This document shows positions 24,552-35,295 of a DNA stretch of 64,000 nt, in pieces (the first letter of the stretch is position 1; every line of letters starts with the position of its first letter). The position numbers and the translations under genes are program-made. Under the pieces are notes generated by a model. It was not told where the DNA came from. It saw only the letters and a program-made list of their open reading frames with translations, and ran no database searches. Origin of the DNA: Limnoperna fortunei (taxonomy: Eukaryota > Mollusca > Bivalvia > Mytilida > Modiolidae); the NCBI GenBank assembly GCA_944474755.1, contig OX104117.1, positions 42,673,222-42,737,221 on the forward strand. Reading direction: 5' to 3'.

Positions 24552-24685
24552 GTTCAAGGGTTTAAGACGCACAGCATTCCTATTTGTATTGAATTTAGCT
24601 ATTGGTGACACTCTTTTGATACTGACAAATGTTCCCGTCTTAGTAGTCTCAAGTTTTAAGACACAATGGGTTGCCGGAGTATCTG
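24552..24685 (+). CDS. Opsin, internal exon encoding TM2 to start of TM3
   Basis: The 134 bp exon is bounded by a TTCTTTTGTAG acceptor and a CTG|GTAAGA donor. It encodes 44 whole codons: basic residues of loop 1, TM2 with the N-L-A-x-x-D motif (LNLAIGD), then the first extracellular loop with QWVAG. Its last base and the first two bases of the exon at 26086 form a Gly codon, and the next residue is the TM3 cysteine that normally makes the extracellular disulfide. The exon begins with the third base of a codon, so at least one upstream exon (N-terminus, TM1) must exist. I could not find it between 21200 and 24500. The splice to 26086 keeps frame through to the stop, strong evidence that this is a real gene and not a shadow. 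Confidence 0.85.
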
Positions 24686-24998
24686 GTAAGAAAAATAGAT
24701 AAAGAATTACACTTAAGTGTTAAATTATTTATACTCCTACATGAATTAGTTACAGATGAAGCGAGAAAATACTAGAACGAATAATCGTACCCTCGCCTTT
24801 TCTGTGGGTTAATGCGACAAATCACAAAACTAACATTGGATTATAACGGCAGCAAAATTCGGCCTAAGTGAATACAGGAAAACCTTGTATTTTATATTAT
24901 AATATCATGTTTAGCTAAGACAGTATCTAACAACTACGTGTAAGCATGTTAATAATCTTCTGTTTTATTTTCAATTACCTGATTACCAATACAATTTC

Positions 24999-25264
24999 TG
25001 GGGGCCTCGGTGGCCGAGTGGTCAAGGTAGTTCGTTTACTATTGATCACGTGGTCTGTCAACACTGAGATTGCGGGTTCGATTCTCACTGCAGGCAGGGT
25101 TACTCGACTCCAATCTTAATTGGCAAGGATTGCCAGTTTTCCTACCGCAGGTCGGGGGTTCTCTCCGGGTACTCCAGCTTCCTCACCCAATAAAAACTGG
25201 ACGCCACGAAATAGCTGAAAAATTGCTGAAAGTGGCGTTAAAACACCATTCTAACAAAAAAAAC
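24999..25264 (+). mobile_element. Intact SINE in the opsin intron, with target-site duplication
   Basis: A full-length tRNA-headed SINE: A box GGCCTCGGTGGCCGAGTGG, B box GCGGGTTCGATTCTC, then CTTAATTGGCAAGGATTGCC, GGTCGGGGGTTCTCTCCGGG, CAATAAAAACTGGACGCCA and GAAAGTGGCGTTAAA, with an A-rich tail. The 13 bp sequence CCAATACAATTTC occurs at 24986-24998 and again at 25265-25277, a perfect target-site duplication. The 3' body matches what is known of the molluscan RUDI V-SINE family. It lies in sense orientation in the intron between the two opsin exons. Confidence 0.93.
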
Positions 25265-25357
25265 CCAATACAATTTCATTATATTCAGGAAAATGTATCG
25301 GTAACATTATGCATTTAAAGTTGAATACAATTTTCATGATTTATATATATTTATAAA

Positions 25358-25600
25358 ATTGCTAACTTTGACACTTCTTTTAAAGTATACACTTTTATGA
25401 CGCTATCTGAAAATAGGATAGGCAAATTTTCAGGACTTCAAAAACAAATACAGTATATATGCATTGTAGGAAAGTTTCCTTATAAATGAAATTTGCAATA
25501 GACAATGTAAATGTATTGGTTTTATCCTGTAATTTTATAAATTTGCTCACTTTGACACCTCCTTTAAAAAATACACTTTTTGACGCTATCTGCAAAGAGG
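25358..25600. repeat. Degenerate ~63 bp direct repeat pair in the opsin intron
   Basis: The blocks at about 25358-25421 and 25537-25600 share GCTnACTTTGACACnTC, then TACACTTTT and GACGCTATCTG, and GGAT at the end. They are spaced 179 bp apart. Function unknown. Confidence 0.65.
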
Positions 25601-26085
25601 ATACTCAAAAAGTGAACTGTAACGCACACGTTTGGTTCAATTGCGATTTACACAGTATATGAATTGCGAAGCAGAAGATGTTGTTTGTATACCAGATGAA
25701 TAAAGAAATAATAGTTTATTGTGCAGCAAATGTAATAATAACACGACTAAGTAATTTGGTACTTTCAATCGATAAAAATAAGCTCAACAGACCCTTTTAC
25801 TTGCAGTCAGAAATTTGTTTGGTATGAATTGTTTCTGTTTGTACCCGCTTAATAAGATAGACGAGTCGCACACTACAAAAACGCTTAGTCTCTTGATTTC
25901 GAGCATTCAAACTGCTCTGAAACAAAACAGACATGTGTCAGTCGGGTTCATCTTTTCGATGATAACAAACGTAACTTTATTCAATATTTTAATGAAACAT
26001 CCTGATTAATTCTTTAATTCTATAATAAGACAGATTCATTGATATTTCACATTCTCTATGTAATATTTTCTTTTTTTCTTTGCAG

Positions 26086-26903
26086 GTTGTCGTCTTTTTG
26101 CGTTTTGTGGCGGTCTTTCCGGCTTTGTTTCAATTAATACCTTGACGATTCTTGCAGTAGAACGCGCTGTAGTTATCGCACACCACCTTCCAAATACCAA
26201 CCGCTTATCCCAGCGTGGAGTCCTTATATTATGTTGTTGTATCTGGATATATTCATTTTTGTGGTCTATTCCGCCATATTTAGGATGGGGTGGACATATG
26301 ATGGAGGGATCACAAACGTCTTGTACATTTGATTATTTCACTAGAACAGTCAACAATACAACTTATGTTATATCAATTTTAGTGTTTTGCTTTGGTCTGC
26401 AGTTGGTTATTATAACCATTTCCTATGTCAGAATACTAATTGAAGTATTCTTCCATCGGAAGGATGTTGCACGGTCTTTTAATAAACGTCAAGATGCAGC
26501 CTTTTGTTTGAGGGTTGCCTCCAACAAAAACCGAAATATTGAATGGCGAACCACTAAAGCTGTGCTGTCTCTCGTAACAGTGTATTGTCTTTCATGGATG
26601 CCATATGCTATAATTTCTGTAATTGGCCAATTTGGAAATCAGTCACTCATAACTCCACTTTCGTCAGCATTACCTGGAGTCTTTGCCAAGATGTCTTCAT
26701 TTGTAAATCCTATTATTTACACTTTACTACATTCCAAATACAGGCAAATGATCTGGCCTTGTTGCGTGAAACGTAAACGTAAATTAACTACGAGTGGCAA
26801 AAGAAGTGAGCTTGAAAAAATAAGTAATTCTAGTACAGACTGCAAAAACTCCAAGACTCTGTTACCTGTTGAAAATATTCCTGCGAAAAGTACAACTGTA
26901 TAA
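26086..26903 (+). CDS. Opsin, 3' coding exon (TM3 to C-terminus)
   Basis: The exon starts after a strong TTTTTTTCTTTGCAG acceptor and ends at TAA (26901-26903), coding 271 residues. Visible in order: the TM3 cysteine; a VERAVVIAH segment at the D/ERY position; GWGG and EGSQTSCTFDYF in extracellular loop 2, including the cysteine partner and the glutamate at the bovine 181 position; TM5; TM6 with LSWMPYA; and TM7 with LPGVFAKMSSFVNPIIY. This last motif carries the retinal Schiff-base lysine (codon 26688-26690) and NPxxY, then HSKYR and a C-C pair that could be palmitoylated. The lysine separates opsins from other rhodopsin-like receptors. The FDYFTRT and IGQFG..SLITPL patterns favour a rhabdomeric (Gq) or arthropsin-like opsin over ciliary or Go types. 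Tyr of ERY is replaced by Ala. No frame breaks were seen. Confidence 0.9.
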
Positions 26904-27654
26904 ATTGTACTTTGTTAATTGTCATTAATATCTACGTTCAGAAGGCTTTTGCATTAAATGTCAAAATAATTTGTTTTACGCGATAAGTACAGCTGTCAAA
27001 GTTGTTCCTTGTTATTGTTATACATGTCTGTGTTAAAATGATTTGTTAATAATTAAACGTGTCAAGTAATAACAAATGAGTATTAATGAGGTATCTAAGC
27101 TGTATTGTGATAGAAAATAATGCGAAAATTTAAACTATATTTTAATTGTAAAAATGTACGAATTCATCAGTAAAATCTATTAACTCATTGGTAAACAGTA
27201 GATAGGATTGAGCCATGGTGTAGCGTCCTTCGGACTATTCAATTTTTTCTCCCACTAACCAATTTACTAATGCCGACTAACCTCCCTATGGATGGCCCGA
27301 GTTTTGGTTCCTTTCAAAACTGTAGTCGATACGACCTGCTCTTCGTCCAAGAAGACCATATAATAGTCATTTACAATTCGTAATCTCGATGCATATTCAA
27401 ATGCAAAGTGGGAAATACGTGCAAGTAGATTTTATCTTTAGATATTAAATTGATCAATTTTCGAAGTGATAATGGGACAGATCTCTATATGAATTATGTT
27501 GTGATTGTTTACATTTTTCTTTGAATGACATTATGGGGTTTAAATGTAATTGCTTAAATAAAACATTTATTCGGTTATTCTTCAGAATTTGACAAATATT
27601 TTATACGGAAAATAAATAAAAGGTTGCAGTTATGACAAGATCTCTTTTATGTTA
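26904..27654. other. Opsin 3' UTR and intergenic DNA
   Basis: AT-rich. Possible polyadenylation hexamers are ATTAAA at about 27052 and AATAAA near 27555 and 27610. Which one is used cannot be told from sequence. No other feature was seen. Confidence 0.45.
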
Positions 27655-28015
27655 GCGTTTACAACGAAGACATTAGTAATATTGTTATTATATATTGTAA
27701 TGTACCAAATATATTTTTAAATCAGCACGTTTTGTTGAGTTTTAATAATTTGCATTAATTTATCTACAAATAACAATACATTGTCTTCATAAAGAAATTT
27801 AGAAAATATTTAGAAATACGCTGTAGATGTTCAGTATATAGGTCAGCTCAGACGTTAAGTAAAACGTATAATACCGTTATACAGGGCATAACATACCAGA
27901 AGTGCGCTAAAATTCAGATAGTATCTTTTACAATCTATGCTTAAGTAGTAATTGTTGTGTCGATTTTGCTTTCTTAGGTATATCAGATAGGTATTTTCTT
28001 CTTACCTCAGTGGGA

Positions 28016-28192
28016 AGATTAATAGGTTCTTTCATAAGTTTTTGGGAAAGACCGGTTGATCTTTCACGAGTGATAGAAATTTTATGTCTTTTCGCGAGTG
28101 GAGCGCAGCGGAACGAGCCAAAAGACATAAAAATTTCTATCACGAGTGAAAGTTCACACGGACTTTCCCAAAAACGTATGAAAGTACCTATT
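28016..28192. mobile_element. Foldback element F6, present in A1 only
   Basis: Long arms: ATAGGTTCTTTCATA..GTTTTTGGGAAAG and CGAGTGATAGAAATTTTATGTCTTTT pair with their complements to the right, around a GC-rich centre (GAGTGGAGCGCAGCGGAACGA). The corresponding place in A2 (~34254) is uninterrupted. Confidence 0.85.
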
Positions 28193-28441
28193 TCTTCCGT
28201 AAAACAACAACTTTCACATCGCTATAACATATAGACTCTCCATGGTTGTAGACTTCATTGTCTCTGACGTCCAATCAGAACGGCGAAAACAAGAACGTCA
28301 TAGAAGAACGTTGTTATGCTTCCATAACAACGTTCTTGTTTCTGGCGTTTTGATTGGATGACGCAGCAAGTACAGATGTGTGCGTGTGAGCTCATCTGTA
28401 CTGGGTCATCTGTACCAGAAATCGGCCATTTACGGAAGAAT
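28189..28441. mobile_element. Foldback element F7 abutting F6
   Basis: The outer inverted repeats TTCTTCCGTAAA (~28192) and TTTACGGAAGAA (~28430) enclose an inner hairpin whose arms contain CAATCAGAACGGCGAAAACAAG and AACGTTGTTATG with partners at 28321-28365. F6 and F7 together form the ~420 bp that A1 has and A2 lacks, so they may be one composite element. Confidence 0.75.
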
Positions 28442-29044
28442 AAATCTACGCCCTTAAGTATAAAAAATGTTCATTTATTTTATCGGTCAATCGAAGTCGT
28501 TACATTACGTAGTTCATTTTGTTAATAGTTTAACTTGTAAATTTTCTTAATTTATAGTTTCTGAATAATAGATTCATTAGATTTTAAATAAGATTTTATT
28601 AGATACTATGGTCATTTAAAAATAGATAAAAATATATAAATAAACAATTTTGTATGAAATGCTCCTTCCACGATTAAGGCCCCGTTTGTAGGTTTCAAAA
28701 AGAGTACATAATTTGTAGCAGCTACAATGTTATAGTGTCAGTCTTATTCTTTCCAAGTGCCAGTCAAAATTTTTTTTCGTTGGTAAATCCCTTTTCCCCT
28801 TTGAATTATTGTTTATTCACTCGTTCTCCTGAATATAGCTCAGTAGTCCATCAACGTAGTAAGTAACATTCTTTGATGCTGTAATCGGACATTTTTCGGC
28901 TAGGAGCAGAATGTATTGGAAATTATTTTATTTTGCAGCGGTGTCTGTATTTGATCAAGATGCACAAATACACATACAAGGTTCGTCGGTTTCCAGCTAC
29001 GATTTTATGTGCATTTGTCACGCTTTTTCTCAATGTTAAATAAA

Positions 29045-29432
29045 AATAGCAAAGGAAACCGACCGAACAACAAGAGCCAAAAGTCAAGGGACAATTACAA
29101 ATTCGGATTTAGACAAAACATATGCAAAACAAAACAATAACAAAAAAAAACGAAAGTGAGTGACTCTAACCCAATAATAACCTAAGTAAGGTGCACTCAG
29201 TTTCTCCGGACAAACAAGAATAATCTGCCTCTAATTAGACAACGGAATAACTACGCCTTTGTAATGTCTAGGAAAAACTCAAATCCAAAAATAGGAAAGA
29301 CTACCTATGACCCAGCGAAAATTTCGGTTCGTATATTAAAGATCGATTTTCATAATTATCAATTAAGCCATGGTGACGACCATAGAACTTCTGAAGGGTA
29401 ACATCTGCCTAGGTACAACAAACCCTTGTTTG
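29045..29432 (+). repeat. Dispersed repeat family R, copy R2 (in A1)
   Basis: ATAGCAAAGGAAACCGACCG at the start; TCTCCGGACAAACAAG, GCCTCTAATTAGAC, CTACCTATGACCCAGCGAAA and AGGTACAACAAACCCTTGTT follow. It is the counterpart of R4 in A2. Confidence 0.78.
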
Positions 29433-31715
29433 AGTGTTTATATACAGCAATCGCGTTGCGGAAATCCGCACTAGCCTGCATTAAGCCTAAAGTATTGAAT
29501 TCTATCTATTTGATGCCATCAAATCATTGGCTACTAATTCTCGTTCAGTCTATAGATGAAAATATTTTTTTTTGTTTTAGTTAAAAATCAAATAATTAAC
29601 CTCCTGAGTGGATTGGATCTCCCTTATTTTATTTGGTACTGTTACATGTATATATGCAATAAAATCTTATTTTGCACATAAGTAATATATATTTTTAGGT
29701 TCAAACAAATGTTTATTCTTGACTCGTACATTTATTAGGTGATATTAATAGCTGAAGATCAATTAAATGTCATATAACAAATTTCACTTGATTCTTTATC
29801 GATCAAACACTTCGTTACTTTCAATATTAAATGGCATTACCGGACAAAGCCTGGCCTCCGGATTGTACAAAATGTCAAATATTAAATAATTTAAATGTCA
29901 TCAAAGATGATAAGGTATTAAAAGTCTTCTTAGTTGATCTTGACCGGAACACTATCTTATCATCCTAAAATCTATTTTCATACCTTATTTATTGGCAACA
30001 AAAATCGCTTTTTTTCTGGACTTTTCAAATCTTTTAAAGATTTTAATCAATAGATATACTAACAGAAATAATTAAAGCTGCTGTGTTAGTAAATTATATC
30101 AGAATGATCTTTTTTGTAACAGGTTCTTTAATCTTGTCTACTTGCCTATATTTAAAAAAATCATTTTCAAAGCCATGTTTCCTTGTCTTTATTTTTAAGT
30201 CGGCCGTCTTATATTGGTGTTTTTGTACAGAATGTATGGATGTTTCTTTTTGGATAAGAATTAGACTGCTACTAATTATCACTTAAGATCTCAAAATTAA
30301 GGAGATTATTACGACTAGTATTTTCGTTAATTTTCTAAACGATCTATTGAAAAATACACATTTGCAAAAAAATAATATGTTAATTAACAGAATTATTCCT
30401 TCTTCCGCCACTGACAAAATTAAATAACAACTATTTTATCCACCTATATCAACGACGTCAAAGGTTTTTGCGCGACCTTGGACACACATAGAAATTGGCA
30501 ATATTTGATGGATTATTTACAACAGTAAAAAGGTAATTAATATAGTTTGACATTAATGGCAAAAAACCACACATTTGTGATCGAATAAAACAGAACTTAT
30601 GTGCATAAAACATATGCTGGTGGTTCTTGTTGTATTTTTAAAATATTTGTTGCATTGTTTATTGGTGACAATATGTATGATCGAGCTGTAGACTCGGATC
30701 ATGTACAGAAATACAGGGGGAAATTGATTGATTGGATGTTGGGATATGTTTACCATTCAGTATTCAGCTATACTCAGGGCGCAAAAGGTTAACATACAAT
30801 AAAATCAATGGGAAAAAGAGATGGGCCATCTGTAACACACTTTTGACTATAGATTATCGTGTAGGAACGGATAATTTATCATTTTGTTCAGGCTTTAATG
30901 TACCTTTTCTTTTTCGAAATCTACAAAAGGGGTTTTTATCGTGCAAGGAGCATAGCACTCTCCAAATATGATACTCAGGCAGGTTTTACGTAGAATGACC
31001 TGACAACTACCCAACGAGATGGCCACACCCTTTACTCTACCAGGTAACGCACAGAACAGCTCTGTGAACCCTCCAAGCATGGTCCCAGTTGAGGGAAATT
31101 GACAAGTATATATGTATGCTTGCAATCCTTCCTTTTGTGAATACACGATTCATTGATTCATTATATGTTCAGCCAGCAATTATACACAAAGAATAGATCG
31201 ACCTCATACATTTAGCCACTACCGAGACTTAAATAGGTATAAACCACTCCCCCATCTAAAATAACCATAGAAGAACACGGACATTGTAAAGTAAAATAAT
31301 TTTCGGCCTATTGTCAGACAACTAATGGTCGTATAGGGTGTCATCACGAATAAAATTCGGTTGGTTAAGGCGAGACCATCAAACGCAATTTTGCATGCAA
31401 GATCGTCCAAACTGCACTAATGAGAAATAATAAATATATAACAATCCAAAAAGATTGCAGGTATTCTGAAAAAAACTTTGTGGTTGAAGGGCATAAATTT
31501 AGTTCTATGTTCTATTTAATTTAGTTAGGTTGTTTGTTACAAGAACTCGAACATGTAAAACCTATAACAAGGCAACGCGGTCATTTCGCCAAATGAAATA
31601 ATAGATAGATGGATCTGCAAAGCAAATAGAAAGTAAATCATGCAATGAATACATTTAAATCACATTTAATTTGTTTCAATCAGTTTAATTCTTTCGCTGA
31701 CCGTTTTATTGTTTT

Positions 31716-31969
31716 TTGTTTGAATGATGTTTAACGCCACTTTCAGCAATTTTTCAGCTATTTCATGACGTCCAGTTTTTATTGGGGAAGGAACCTGGAG
31801 TACCTGGGGAGAACCCCCGACCTTCGGTAGGAAAACTGGCAATCCTTGTCAATTAAGATTGGAGTTGAGTAACCATGCCCGCAGTAAGACTCGAACCCGC
31901 AACCTCAGTGTTGACAAACCACGTGATCATCAGTAGACGAACTACCTTAACAACTCGGCCACCGAGGCC
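31716..31969 (-). mobile_element. tRNA-derived SINE, minus strand, present in A1 only
   Basis: Read on the minus strand: head GGCCTCGGTGGCCGAGTTG, B box GCGGGTTCGAGTCTT, body CCAATCTTAATTGACAAGG, CCGAAGGTCGGGGGTTCTCC and GACGTCATGAAATAGCTG, tail CAAACAAAAAAC. The paralogous site in A2 (about 37475-37500) reads through without it, so it inserted after duplication A or was lost from A2. Confidence 0.9.
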
Positions 31970-33547
31970 TTCTTTAAGCGTTGTTCGTGCACATTTCTAT
32001 TTTGGTATCAAAGTCTGCATACAAAGCGAGCTTGAATGTGTTTCTTTTCTTCGCATTGTATAGCGATATTTCAAATACATAGCACTCTTTCAAAATAGCC
32101 CAAATGAATGTATTTCTTAGATCCCGCTGAAACGAATATCTCATAGTTATTACACTGTACGATCTAGAATGCTTTGATTCTAAATTCTACCGAAACTCCG
32201 AAGCAAACTGCATCGGTAAATCAGTAAACATTTAATTACTCGTATGTAGAAATACAGTTTTATATTGTATATGTACAAGCCATCTACGTCAAAGTGCACA
32301 ACTGTGTATAACCGATGTAATTAAGATAAACTGACATTCTCAAATTCTTGAGAGTTGACAATACAATCATTTTCCTATAAAATGTTCGTTGAATAAAATT
32401 AAACTTTCCTTTATTTTCTCGCAAAAATGTAATTTTTGAGTACATTTTTTAGATGAGATTTGTTTATTTAAAGATATGTATACTGTTGTATCAGGAGTCA
32501 TTTATATTTATACGATTGTATGGCTAAGATGTCAGCAGTTATTTTATATCTGTAAAACGGTTTTCAATTCCATCTCTATGGTCTCAGAAGTGACGTCATG
32601 TCCGTAAAACGGTTTTAAATAGTTGTCAAGTGGTTTAAAATTAATTTTCTAAAGTCTTTGAATTCATATGTATTTAATTGAATTAGATTAAAAAAATATA
32701 TTATTCAGTTTGATAAAATGTAGTTCTTGAGATAACGATGCAAAATGACAAAATAAGTATTTTAATTAATAATTAACACTTCCGATATTTGTCCGTTTGT
32801 TTAAACACATCTGTAACCGATATAAGTAATAAATACTGTACATCATTGAATAATAGATTTTAACATAAAACTAGACAATTGTGGTCAAACGTACATTTTT
32901 GTCACGTGACAATCGTTCAAAAGCAGATATTTTCAGAACATTAAAAGCATTAAAAACAATAGTGCCATATTACAGCAGTCAAACTGACCGGTTTGTTTGT
33001 TTTGTCAGAGATCTCATGACAAAAAGCACTAATGAAACTACTGTCATTTAGGTTGTCAGAATAATCAAGTTACATAGTACTAAAATACATGATTAAATCC
33101 TTTAATCAAATGTAACTTCATAATTGAAGAAGCGTGTTTAATAAAATCAAAATAAAGCTTGTCAGACAAGAACTGTTATATATAATCTATACTATATTTA
33201 TTATCAAACTCTAAACTGAAACAGAAAAGCTCTTCCGATCCATTAATACACAGACAAGTAATTAGAAAACCAAGCGTAACATAGAAAGAACGTATCAACA
33301 TTTATTCACAATAAATTAAATATGTTTAAATGATTAAAAGAGCGTTGTAGATATCAATAATGAAATTAACAAATCGTTTATTTATCTAACAACAATAACA
33401 ACAAAAATATACTAAAAATATATGTCTATCAATGTCAAAGAATTTATGGATTATAAGAGGTTTATCGTAAATTTATTGATCTTGTTGTGGTCTTCAGTCT
33501 GACATATTAAGTAAAATGTGACATATTAAGTTAATTAATTGTCCAAA

Positions 33548-33872
33548 AAACAGCAATCAAACCGACTGCACAGCAAGAGCCGAAAGTCAAGGAAGTGCGG
33601 ATTTTGACAGACATTTACAACAAACAACACTAACAAAACCACAAAAACAGAAAGTGAGTAAACCAATCCAATTAAAACCAAGGTTGCACTCAGGTGCTCC
33701 TGACGAATAAACAATGCCTTCCTATAATAAGACAGACATTGACAACACACAACACTAACAAAAACCCAAAACAGAAAGTGAGTAACCCAAACTCAATGAA
33801 AACCTGGGGTGCACTTAGGTACTCCATACGAATAAGCAGTGCCTGCCTCTTATTAGACACCCGTTGGTATGG
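33548..33872 (+). repeat. Dispersed repeat family R, copy R3 at the A1/A2 junction
   Basis: Landmarks AGAGCCGAAAGTCAAGG and GCCTGCCTCTTATTAGACAC, with an internal partial duplication (AACCAATCC..CTCAGGTGCTCC then AACCCAAACTC..CTTAGGTACTCC). The same repeat in A2 (from about 40078) is internally deleted. Its position at the duplication junction is suggestive. Confidence 0.7.
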
Positions 33873-34896
33873 TTTGTGTTTACAACAAAAATATTAGTGA
33901 TATTGTTATTTTAATGTACCAAATATATTTATATATTTATATATTATATATTTTTGTTGATTATTAATAATTTGCATTAATTTATCTACTAATAACAATG
34001 AATTGTCTTAAACGCTTCATAAAGAAATTTACAAAATATTAAGAAATACGCAGTAGATGTTCAGTATATAGGTCATCTCAGACGTTATAAGTAAAACGTA
34101 TAATTCCGTTATGACGGGCATAACATACCAGAAGTGCGCTAAAATTCAGAGAGTATGTTTTAAATTACAAACTATGCTTGAGAAGTAATTGTTGTGTCGA
34201 TGTTGCTTTGTAAAGTATATCAGAAAAGTATTTTCTTCTTATCTCAGTGGGTGATTAAATCACGCCCTTTAGTATCAAAACCTTTTCAGTTATTTTACCG
34301 ATCAACCGAGGTCGTTTACATTTAGTAGTTCATTTAGTTTGAATAGTAAATTGCCTTAATTTGTAGGTTCTGAATAAAAGATACATTAATTTCATACGAT
34401 AATATGGTCATTCATTTTAAAGATAAATGAAGAAACATAAATGTTTTAATTGATTTGTAAATTGACCTTTAATGGTTTCTGCTGTAAATATCATTAACAT
34501 CGTTATACGTTGTATGGGATGATCCTTCCACGATTAAGGCCCCGTTTGAAGGTTTATAAAAGAGTACATAAATTGTAGCAGCTACAATACTATATTGTCA
34601 GTCCCTATACTTTCTCAATGCCAATCAAAATTTTGTTTTCTTTGGTAAATCCCTTTTCCCCTTTGATTTATAGTTTATTCAATTGCTCAATTAGTCAATC
34701 AACGAAGTAAGTCGCATCCTTTGATGTTGTAAGCAAACATTAATCCAGCTAGGAGCAGCGTGTATTGGAAATTTTGCAGCTATGACTGTATTTGATCAAG
34801 ATGCACAAATATACACACAAGGTTCGTTGGTTCTCTGCTACAATTTCACTTGAGTTCATTTGCGTTTGTCACTCTTTTTCTCCATGTTAAATAAAA

Positions 34897-35295
34897 ATAG
34901 CAAAGGAAACCGACCGAACATAAGAGCCGAAAGTCAAGGGACAATTAAAAATTAGGATTTAGACGCAACATATACAACACAAAACTAAAACCAAAAACAG
35001 AAACAAAAAAGAAAGAAACTGAGTGACTGGAACCCATTAAAAACCTAAGGTGCACTCAGCTTCTCCGGACGAGTAAGAATTACCATTACCTGCCTCTAAT
35101 TAACACCCGTCGAGTTACTCAGTGTAGTCTAGAAAAACCTCAAATCCAAGAATAGGAAAGACTACCTATGACTCAGCGAAAATTTCAGATCGTATATGAG
35201 AGATCGATTTTCATATCGATCAATTAAGCTATGGTGACGACTATAGAACATCTGGAGGGATAACAGAAGTCTTGGTACAACAAACCCGTGTTATA
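34897..35295 (+). repeat. Dispersed repeat family R, copy R4 (in A2)
   Basis: The duplicated counterpart of R2, with the same boundaries relative to the surrounding A segment. Confidence 0.75.

Larger units (their letters stand above)
27655..33580 (+). repeat. Segmental duplication A, copy A1 (~5.9 kb)
   Basis: Collinear with 33879-40105 from GTTTACAACGAAGACATTAG to the shared end ATATTAAGTTAATTAATTGTC. Shared landmarks include ACGATTAAGGCCCCGTTTG (28672/34532), GCCTGGCCTCCGGATTGTAC (29849/35760), TCTGCATACAAAGCGAGCTTG (32013/37518) and AATAAAGCTTGTCAGACAA (33151/39678). There are many substitutions and indels, so it is clearly older than duplication B. No convincing coding exon survives in both copies. 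Confidence 0.9.

Noticed and set aside
30083..30286. Open frames on both strands in 30083-30286 and nearby frames to 31410
   Set aside because: The A2 copy has indels that break every one of them.
31019..31102. 27-codon ATG frame with N-S-S and P-P-S, resembling a receptor N-terminus
   Set aside because: It ends in TGA without a donor site, and the A2 copy (about 36900-37000) does not keep the frame. Chance is the simplest explanation, though it lies downstream of an opsin gene.
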